Positions 1-6,438 of a DNA stretch of 12,846 nt are shown piece after piece. Each line of letters opens with the position of its first letter. The first letter of the stretch is position 1. The notes below the pieces were generated by a model that was not told where the DNA came from, searched no databases, and saw only the letters and a program-made list of their open reading frames with translations. The position numbers were made by a program, and so were the translations under genes. The stretch is taken from contig CAYPFR010000017.1 in the NCBI GenBank assembly GCA_964410285.1, positions 1-12,846 of the forward strand. The letters are read 5' to 3'. Source of the stretch: Fretibacter sp964410285. Lineage in GTDB: Bacteria > Pseudomonadota > Alphaproteobacteria > Caulobacterales > Maricaulaceae.

Positions 1-74
1 CATGCCACTGGGGTTTTCGATGGTGTTACCTTGTATTTTAACCCCGCAAAGTCTCGGAAAATTCGGCGAGAAAC

Positions 75-104
75 TGGGTATTTGTGGGTATAATTGGGTA
101 TTAT
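75..104. repeat. Three tandem 10-bp repeats with a TGGGTAT core
   Basis: Three consecutive units begin with TGGGTAT at 75, 85 and 95, spaced exactly 10 bp, which is about one helical turn. The three bases after each core differ (TTG, AAT, TAT). A TATAAT hexamer (89-94) lies inside the array, but no convincing -35 box sits 16-18 bp upstream of it. Regular same-face spacing suggests a protein-binding array. I also associate GGGTAT-type repeats with DNA beside tyrosine-integrase islands, but no integrase is in the window, so that link is inference from memory. Confidence 0.6.
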
Positions 105-119
105 GCCTTAAGTAGCGAG

Positions 120-149
120 TCTTTCTTAGTGATTGGCCTTAAGAAAAGA
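120..149. repeat. Interrupted palindrome, copy 1, upstream of the Fic gene
   Basis: The left arm TCTTTCTTA (120-128) and right arm TAAGAAAAGA (140-149) are inverted repeats apart from one missing T in the left arm, around an 11-nt centre. The unit is nearly identical to copy 2 at 160-190. A further partial match, GCCTTAAG, occurs at 105-112 and matches 136-143 here. It probably acts as an operator for a dimeric regulator, or as an mRNA hairpin; the function is inferred. Confidence 0.6.
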
Positions 150-159
150 AACGGCACTA

Positions 160-190
160 TCTTTTCTTAGTGATGTGGCTTAAGAAAAGA
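160..190. promoter_or_regulatory. Interrupted palindrome, copy 2, ending just before the Fic start codon
   Basis: The arms TCTTTTCTTA (160-169) and TAAGAAAAGA (181-190) are a perfect 10-bp inverted repeat around 11 nt. The right arm ends one base before the ATG at 192, so it covers the place where a ribosome binding site would be. A protein bound here, or the RNA stem itself, would block transcription or initiation. The centres of copies 1 and 2 are about 40 bp apart, roughly four helical turns, which would suit cooperative binding. The winged-helix-like C-terminus of the downstream Fic protein makes autoregulation a reasonable guess. Confidence 0.55.
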
Positions 191-191
191 T

Positions 192-1358
192 ATGACGACT
201 AATAAAAATCAAGGTTCAGGCCGTTACGTTGAGACAATCGCCTTCGGTGAAAAGGTTAGCGCATTTCTGCCAAATCAACTCCCACCAGAGTTTGATATTA
301 CTAGCCCTAAAATTTTTGGACGCTTGAACGATGCTAATCGTGCTTTAGGCCGTCTCGACGGCATCAAAGATATGCTGCCAAACGCAGACTTATTTTTGTA
401 TTTCTATGTTCGAAAAGAAGCGCTCTTGTCTTCTCAAATTGAAGGCACGCAATCGTCCTTTTCTGACCTACTTTTATTCGAAGCCGATGAGACACCGAAT
501 GTCTCGGTTGATGACGTTGGCGAAGTCACAAATTATGTTGCCGCGATGAACCTTGGACTAGAGCGATTACAAACGCTTCCTTTGTCATCTCGATTGCTCA
601 AAGAGCTTCACGCAGTTTTGATGCGCGGAGTTCGCGGCGAAACGAAGAACCCTGGCGAGTTCAGGCGTTCACAAAATTGGATTGGTGGCACACGCCCAGG
701 CAATGCAAGATTCGTCCCGCCGCCGCCCGATAAAGTCACAGAGCTTATGTCTGACCTTGAGAAATTCATTCACGCTGACGAGCTTAGAGAAGCCCCGCTG
801 ATTAAAGCCGCGCTTGTCCATGTTCAGTTTGAAACAATCCATCCATTCTTGGACGGGAATGGAAGACTTGGGCGACTACTAATCGCCTTGATGCTGGTCG
901 AGAGTGAGGCGTTGAGCGCGCCCCTTTTATATCTCAGCCTTTATCTAAAAGCGCGGCGCGATGACTATTACGCGCTCTTGTCAAAAGTGCGCTTTGAGAA
1001 CGGGTGGGAAGATTGGTTAGAGTTCTTCCTCGACGGCGTGATTGAAACATCAGCGCAAGCCGTCCGAACAGCACAAAGATTACTCGCGCAATTTGACGAA
1101 GATGAGCAGAAAATCAGAACGCTTGGCCGCACAAGTGACTCAGCTTTTCGTGTTCATACAGAACTCAAAAGACGTCCTGTTGCGAATGTTCCGTTATTGG
1201 CAGAATGGTCTGGCTTAACGGCCCCAACTGTGCGGAGTAGCTTAAAGCGATTGATTGACATTGGCATAGTCACACAACCCGGAAATGAGAAGCGCGATAA
1301 AGTCTATATCTATCGTCCAGTTCTGCAAATTTTGGAGCAAGGAACTGACCCGCTTTAA
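192..1358 (+). CDS. Fic family protein (class II-type, probable AMP transferase) with C-terminal winged-helix-like domain
   Basis: Fic-domain enzymes usually transfer AMP or a related nucleotide moiety to a hydroxyl side chain of a target protein. The signature HPFLDGNGRLGR is intact at residues 217-228, with catalytic His217, Asp221 and the phosphate-binding Arg residues. An N-terminal SSQIEG (residues 80-85) fits the [S/T]xxxE[G/N] inhibitory helix of class II Fic proteins, so the enzyme should be self-inhibited by Glu84 and need no separate antitoxin. The segment GEFRRSQNWIGG to VPPPP (about 155-179) fits the target-docking flap. Residues about 315-378 resemble a winged-helix DNA-binding domain. 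The 388-residue length is normal for this architecture. The ATG at 192 follows a palindrome directly and has only a weak purine-rich ribosome site. A 93-bp gap separates it from the next gene, so it is probably its own unit. The target is unknown; a defence role is inferred only from location. Confidence 0.93.
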   Translation: MTTNKNQGSGRYVETIAFGEKVSAFLPNQLPPEFDITSPKIFGRLNDANRALGRLDGIKDMLPNADLFLYFYVRKEALLSSQIEGTQSSFSDLLLFEADETPNVSVDDVGEVTNYVAAMNLGLERLQTLPLSSRLLKELHAVLMRGVRGETKNPGEFRRSQNWIGGTRPGNARFVPPPPDKVTELMSDLEKFIHADELREAPLIKAALVHVQFETIHPFLDGNGRLGRLLIALMLVESEALSAPLLYLSLYLKARRDDYYALLSKVRFENGWEDWLEFFLDGVIETSAQAVRTAQRLLAQFDEDEQKIRTLGRTSDSAFRVHTELKRRPVANVPLLAEWSGLTAPTVRSSLKRLIDIGIVTQPGNEKRDKVYIYRPVLQILEQGTDPL

Positions 1359-1384
1359 CCTACGAAATTGAGACAAATAATTTG

Positions 1385-1422
1385 CAACGATTCGTTGTGG
1401 TTAATGCGACTCGTTCTATAAG
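1385..1422 (+). promoter_or_regulatory. Possible promoter for the five-gene block, with an overlapping palindrome
   Basis: TATAAG at 1417-1422 matches five of six consensus -10 bases and lies 16 bp after TTGTGG (1395-1400), which keeps only the TTG of a -35 box. A 13-bp odd palindrome, CAACGA-T-TCGTTG (1385-1397), overlaps the -35 position and could be an operator. This is the only intergenic gap before the packed genes starting at 1452, so a promoter is expected here. The match itself is modest. Confidence 0.35.
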
Positions 1423-1451
1423 TAATAGAGATTGGTTTTGTGGGTTGAGTT

Positions 1452-4400
1452 ATGACAGGTGAAAAAGGGTTTATGGAGAACCCCATCCTCAATTCTCCTT
1501 ACACACCTCCTGCTCAGCATCACATCCTCTCGGTTGATAAAAACTCGCCTGATTGGGGCGTCGTCAAACAGGGCCGGAGATTGTCCAATTTGGCAACCCC
1601 GGCTGTTCCTAAGAGCGGCAAGTCAGCGAAGCCGAAATCTGGTGATCTTTTCGAGACGAGCGAAGAAACGCATGCACTCATAAATCGCATTCGGAAAGAC
1701 GTTGAAGCTTGGCGGAATTTACCATCTCCAAAACAATGGTCTGTGACGCCAACGACTGAAAAGCTATTGAAGTATTGGCGGTCTCTAGACCCCATGCAGG
1801 GAATACGCCCTTTCTTCTGTCAGATGGAAGCCGTCGAGACTGCAATCTGGATTTACGAGGTCGCAAGAACAGATAAAAAATATGCTTATGCACTGGCTGG
1901 CGTGCGAGACGGAAATCGTGATGCAAACCCAGAAATTTTGCGGTTAGCTTTCAAGCTCGCGACAGGCGCGGGTAAAACAACCGTTATGGCCATGCTGATG
2001 GCGTGGCAGACCTTGAACGCGGTTCGCAACCCCGGCTCAAAATTGTTTACTAGATCATTCTTGGTTATCGCACCGGGTATCACCATCAAAGACCGTCTTC
2101 GCGTCCTAGAACCCGAAGGGGCTGATAGTTACTATATAGACCGCAACATTATTCCGCAGGACATGATGGCGGATATGCAGCGGGCGAAGATTGCGATCAC
2201 GAATTATCATGCTTTCCAACGCCGCAATAAAATAAAACTCTCAAAAGGAAATAAGGCCGCTATCGCAGGATGGCGTGAGGAAGAGATTGATACGCTGGAA
2301 ACCGAGGGTGAAATGCTACGCCGCGCAATGCCGGAACTTGTCGGCATGAAACAGATACTTGTCATAAATGATGAGGCCCATCATTGTTACCGCGAGAACC
2401 CGGAGTCGAAACAAAAGAAGGATGCCGAAGGGCGAGAAAATAATGACGCGGCGCGTCTTTGGATTAATGGCATTGGAGCCGTTCAAAGGCATATGGGCCT
2501 GTTGGGTCAGCCCGCTAAAGCTAAAGTCACATCGAAGTCTATTCCGGGAGTGATTGATTTATCAGCGACACCTTATTTTTTGAAAGGGTCGGGCTATCCG
2601 GAAGGTTTCCTGTTTCCTTGGGCTGTTTCAGACTTCCCTCTTATCGAAGCCATTGAGTGCGGTATTGTAAAGCTACCGCGCGTTCCCGTGCTCGACAATC
2701 ACCCCACAATGGACGGCAAGCCCATTCTTGGAAATCTATGGGAACATATTGGCAAGAAAATGCCCAAGAAGGGCCGCAAGGCAGGCGGAGGAGGAGCGGA
2801 CCCTGCAGACTTACCAGAGCTAGTGCAAACGGGGCTTAAGGCGCTATATGATCATTACGTTCAGACGTCAGACCGCTGGGACCGAGCAGGCCTTGATGTC
2901 CCGCCCGTTTTCATCGTGGTCTGTAATAACACGGCCAGTTCACAAATGGTGCATGATTGGATTGCGGGTTGGGAGCGTGAAGAAACTCCAGAGCTTCGAG
3001 GCGAAGCCTTCCCGGCAAACCTGCCGATGTTTTCTAATTTTGATGAACATGACAACCGTTTATCCCGTCCGAAAACCTTCCTCATCGACAGTGCCCAATT
3101 TGATAATCCCGACGCGATTAAGCCGGGCTTCCGCAAAGAGATGGCAGAAGAAATTGAACAGTTCCGCCGAGAATTTCCGAACAAATCTATAGATGACGAA
3201 ACGCTCTTACGGGAAGTCATGAACACTATCGGTCAAAAAGGGCGATTAGGAGAAAGTATCCGCTGTGTCGTGAGTGTCTCTATGCTGACAGAAGGTTGGG
3301 ATGCCAATACGGTTACGCATGTCTTCGGTTTGCGCGCATTTGGTTCGCAGCTCATTAGTGAGCAAGTCATGGGCCGCGGATTGCGCCGCGTGAGTTATGA
3401 CCTCAATGAAGACGGTAAATTTAATCCGGAATATGCCGATATTTTAGGCATACCATTTGATTTTATCGGAGAGCCAACGGCCTCAACAATTTCCCCGCCT
3501 AAGAAACCTATTCAAGTCAGAGCTATTCGAGAGCGCGAGGCGTGCGAGATCACCTTCCCGCGTGTTGTCGGCTACAGGACTGAGCTACCGCCCACGCGGG
3601 TTCAGGCCGACTTTTTAGAAGATTCGCGCCTAACAATAACCCGTGAGATGGTCGGCCCAACGGAAACTGTGTTGTCTGGTGTTGTCGGGGAAACAACGGT
3701 TATTCGTCCTAATGAACGAGACTACAATCTAACGCGTCCGTCTTCGCTAATTTTGAAACTCGCCGGAGAGCTTGTTCGCGCAAAATACCCGAACGATGAC
3801 GGTAGTTTCGATATGCGATTATTTAATCGCGTTCGTCCGGTGGTTCGGCAATGGTTAGATGAGTATTTGACTTGTGGCGATGGGACCTTCGCGGGGATGC
3901 TTGAAATTCAATCCTTGGCTAACCGCGCTATAGAGAAAATTCACGCTGCAATAGAGCGGGCTAATCAAAGACGCTCTGAGGAGGGCGAAGTCGCTCCTAT
4001 TGTAAGGGCGGTGATTGATCCCATTAACAGAACAGGCTCAACCCGTTTTGTTGGTTTCCCAACAACAAAACCCGTTGTGACAACAGATATGGGACTGGGA
4101 GCGCCAAAGTGTCAGGTCAATAATATTGTGCTTGATAGTGGATGGGAAAAGACCATGGGCATGGCACTTCAAAAACACCCCAAAGTTATTTCCTATGTTA
4201 AAAACCAAGGTGTCGGCTTTACCATTCCGTATAAAAAAGGGACGGCGTCTCACGAGTATATTCCAGACTTCCTCGTGCGGTTAGATTTGGGGACAGAAGA
4301 ACCGCTTAACCTGATTGTGGAGGTCAAAGGCAAGCGCGATGACGACGCGGCGATTAAAGCCGAAACGGCACAAACCTTATGGGTGCCATCAGTAAATGCG

Positions 4401-4514
4401 GACGGTCGTTTCGGACGTTGGGCTTATCAAGAATTCAAAGACGTATGGATGATGGAAACGGAATTGGAAGATAAGGTCAATGAGATGATCGATAGCTTGG
4501 GGAATGTTAAATAG
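1452..4514 (+). CDS. Type III restriction Res-like superfamily 2 helicase with C-terminal PD-(D/E)xK nuclease
   Basis: This is probably the ATP-driven DNA cleavage subunit of the locus. Helicase motifs run in order: Walker A TGAGKT (residues 171-176), DEAH box (307-310), motif III SAT (371-373), motif V-like MLTEGWD (611-617) and motif VI QVMGRGLRR (638-646). The C-terminal nuclease core shows IPDF (Pro938, Asp939) and, 17 residues later, EVK (Glu957, Lys959), the PD-(D/E)xK arrangement; DSGWEK (895-900) lies upstream as in related nucleases. The 1020-residue length is close to type III Res proteins. I think it belongs to the family annotated as BPTD_3080-type restriction endonucleases, but that is from memory. 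The ATG at 1452 has little ribosome site; an in-frame ATG at 1473 follows AGGTGA (1457-1462) and AAGGG, and may be the true start. The next gene begins one base after its stop, suggesting coupled translation. Which partner supplies specificity is unknown. Confidence 0.9.
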   Translation: MTGEKGFMENPILNSPYTPPAQHHILSVDKNSPDWGVVKQGRRLSNLATPAVPKSGKSAKPKSGDLFETSEETHALINRIRKDVEAWRNLPSPKQWSVTPTTEKLLKYWRSLDPMQGIRPFFCQMEAVETAIWIYEVARTDKKYAYALAGVRDGNRDANPEILRLAFKLATGAGKTTVMAMLMAWQTLNAVRNPGSKLFTRSFLVIAPGITIKDRLRVLEPEGADSYYIDRNIIPQDMMADMQRAKIAITNYHAFQRRNKIKLSKGNKAAIAGWREEEIDTLETEGEMLRRAMPELVGMKQILVINDEAHHCYRENPESKQKKDAEGRENNDAARLWINGIGAVQRHMGLLGQPAKAKVTSKSIPGVIDLSATPYFLKGSGYPEGFLFPWAVSDFPLIEAIECGIVKLPRVPVLDNHPTMDGKPILGNLWEHIGKKMPKKGRKAGGGGADPADLPELVQTGLKALYDHYVQTSDRWDRAGLDVPPVFIVVCNNTASSQMVHDWIAGWEREETPELRGEAFPANLPMFSNFDEHDNRLSRPKTFLIDSAQFDNPDAIKPGFRKEMAEEIEQFRREFPNKSIDDETLLREVMNTIGQKGRLGESIRCVVSVSMLTEGWDANTVTHVFGLRAFGSQLISEQVMGRGLRRVSYDLNEDGKFNPEYADILGIPFDFIGEPTASTISPPKKPIQVRAIREREACEITFPRVVGYRTELPPTRVQADFLEDSRLTITREMVGPTETVLSGVVGETTVIRPNERDYNLTRPSSLILKLAGELVRAKYPNDDGSFDMRLFNRVRPVVRQWLDEYLTCGDGTFAGMLEIQSLANRAIEKIHAAIERANQRRSEEGEVAPIVRAVIDPINRTGSTRFVGFPTTKPVVTTDMGLGAPKCQVNNIVLDSGWEKTMGMALQKHPKVISYVKNQGVGFTIPYKKGTASHEYIPDFLVRLDLGTEEPLNLIVEVKGKRDDDAAIKAETAQTLWVPSVNADGRFGRWAYQEFKDVWMMETELEDKVNEMIDSLGNVK

Positions 4515-4515
4515 T

Positions 4516-6438
4516 ATGTTTGAAACGAATCCGAAAAGCTTAGGTGACCTTCTCGCTCAAGTTCGCAATCAAGCCTTACAATTACCCGACTTTCAACGCG
4601 ATTGGGTTTGGACGGATGAAGGCGTGCGTCAATTACTTGCCTCAGTGGCGTCAGGATTTCCGATAGGAGCTATTTTGACTCTGAAAACGGGTGGAGAGCT
4701 GCGTTTCAAAACACGCCCTTTGGAGCACGCGCCAAACACAGGCGAAGACCCAGAACAGCTCCTTCTTGATGGTCAGCAGCGCATGACATCTCTGTATCAA
4801 TCGCTCTACTCCGATCAGCCCGTTCAGGCAAAGAATAGTAAAGGGCGTCCTGTATCAGTATATTACTACCTCGATATCGAAAAAGCATTGTCTGCAGCAA
4901 GGCTTGAAGACGCTGTTTTTGCCGTTGGTTCAGATAGAATGATCAAGTCAAATTTCAATCGTGATATTGATTTAGACCTAAGCACCAGAGAAAAAGAGTT
5001 TGAAGCTTTCGCTTTTCCATTAAACTCATCTTTCAGCTACATTAATTGGCAAAATGAATTTATTATGTCTGGGCGTCCCGAAAAACTGCCTCGCCTGACA
5101 GAGTTTTACACTAAAATTATAGAGCGAATTACCAAATACCAAGTTCCGGTAATCACTCTCCTTAAAGAAAACACCAGAGAGGCCGTTTGTACAGTTTTCG
5201 AAAAGGTCAATGTCGGAGGCAAAAAACTGGACGCCTTTGAACTCCTGACTGCGATGTTCGCCGCTGATGAATTTGATTTGCGAGAGGATTTGCGCGGGAC
5301 CGACGAGAAAACATTTATTGCAAAGCATAGACGCAAACCAAAACCGGAAGAAGTAATTGCCGGACGAATTCCACGTATTCGTGGTCCACAAAAAGGCGGT
5401 GTTTTTAACGACCTTGACGAACGAGATGTCTTGCAAGTCGCATGTGCCCTGCAAACTAAGTCCAAGAGACAGGCCTTCATAGAAGAAGCAAATCGTGAAG
5501 GCCGATCATACTCTTCCAAAGAAGCTCCCGCTGTAAGCATTAGGGCCAAAGACTTACTGGAGTTGGACTGTGAAATTTATCAATCTAATGCTGATCGAAT
5601 GACACGTGGCTATGAACGGGCACGGCACTTCTTGAACGACCTGCATATTATTCGCGGGCGAGATATTCCTTACTTACCAACGGCTAAAACTCTCGCAGCT
5701 GTCTTTGCAGAAAATGACAATCGTGAACTCAATGCGGCCCAGAAAGAAAAGCTAGAGCGCTGGTTCTGGTGCGTCACACTGGGCGAGACTTATGGCAATA
5801 GCACCGACACGCGCGTCGCAAGAGATTTCCTAGAGCTTATTGCTTGGCTGGATGGCAAGATGATGCCGGGGATAGACCCTCGCGCTATACAGGAAATTCA
5901 AATACGTGCAGGACGCCTCGATGAATTACGCACCCGTATCTCTGCGGGGTATAAGGCCGTGCATATCGCGCTCCTTGACCAAGGATGCCAAGATTTCCGA
6001 ACGGGTACTGAGGCTTATAAACTCGACAAACACGAAGACCCTGTTGATATCCATCATATATTTCCGCAGGCTTGGGCTATTAAAAACGGCATTGAGAAAA
6101 GCCGGTATGATACTATCGTGAATAAGACACCGCTCTTTGCGCAAACCAACCGTATTATTGGCGGGCAAGCGCCGTCAAAATATCTGAAAAAACTAGAAGA
6201 TGAGTTGGGCGGTTCCGAAGGCGGAATGACGGCGAGAGAACGGTTGGATAATATACTGCGCTCTCACTTGATCGATCCAGATTTGCTGCGGGCGGATGAC
6301 TTTGAAGGGTTTTATCAAGACAGAAAAGAAAAACTCCTCCAACTTATTGAGGCAAAAACAGGGAAAGACATTTTACGCGATGCTGGAAGTGATGACAGCG
6401 ATGACGTGGATGAACCCTTGATAGAGGCAGCGGAATAA
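4516..6438 (+). CDS. GmrSD/DUF262-type NTPase-nuclease protein with C-terminal HNH motif
   Basis: The N-terminal domain is DUF262 (GmrS-like, ParB/Srx fold): LPDFQRDWVW near residue 24, the DGQQR motif (85-89), and FEKVNVGGKKL (about 228-238), typical of the family. In GmrSD, BrxU and similar enzymes this domain binds or hydrolyses NTP and controls the nuclease. The C-terminal part has DIHHIFP (511-517) followed by conserved Asn536 and Asn545, an HNH/DUF1524-type nuclease signature (His513/His514). GmrS- and GmrD-like parts are therefore fused in one chain of 640 residues. The tail is acidic (GSDDSDDVDEP). I chose ATG 4516, one base after the upstream stop, because GGGGA (4499-4503) sits 12 nt ahead; ATG 4504 would add four residues and has that GGGGA directly against it. 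Known relatives cut modified phage DNA, so its pairing with a methyltransferase here is notable. Any substrate assignment is inference. Confidence 0.88.
   Translation: MFETNPKSLGDLLAQVRNQALQLPDFQRDWVWTDEGVRQLLASVASGFPIGAILTLKTGGELRFKTRPLEHAPNTGEDPEQLLLDGQQRMTSLYQSLYSDQPVQAKNSKGRPVSVYYYLDIEKALSAARLEDAVFAVGSDRMIKSNFNRDIDLDLSTREKEFEAFAFPLNSSFSYINWQNEFIMSGRPEKLPRLTEFYTKIIERITKYQVPVITLLKENTREAVCTVFEKVNVGGKKLDAFELLTAMFAADEFDLREDLRGTDEKTFIAKHRRKPKPEEVIAGRIPRIRGPQKGGVFNDLDERDVLQVACALQTKSKRQAFIEEANREGRSYSSKEAPAVSIRAKDLLELDCEIYQSNADRMTRGYERARHFLNDLHIIRGRDIPYLPTAKTLAAVFAENDNRELNAAQKEKLERWFWCVTLGETYGNSTDTRVARDFLELIAWLDGKMMPGIDPRAIQEIQIRAGRLDELRTRISAGYKAVHIALLDQGCQDFRTGTEAYKLDKHEDPVDIHHIFPQAWAIKNGIEKSRYDTIVNKTPLFAQTNRIIGGQAPSKYLKKLEDELGGSEGGMTARERLDNILRSHLIDPDLLRADDFEGFYQDRKEKLLQLIEAKTGKDILRDAGSDDSDDVDEPLIEAAE

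Noticed and set aside
10..45. GGGGTT / AACCCC pair as a terminator of an upstream gene
   Set aside because: Only six pairs with a 24-nt loop and no T-run after it; too weak to call.
89..94. TATAAT as the -10 box of a Fic promoter
   Set aside because: The hexamer is perfect but is generated by the 10-bp repeat array, and no reasonable -35 box lies 16-18 bp upstream, so it was not listed as a promoter.
2861..3226. 121-codon minus-strand frame inside the Res-like gene
   Set aside because: Shadow of a long, motif-verified + strand gene; no recognisable features or start signals.
5026..5549. Two overlapping minus-strand frames of 142 and 147 codons opposite the DUF262-HNH gene
   Set aside because: They overlap one another and lie opposite well-supported DUF262 coding sequence; no domain features seen.
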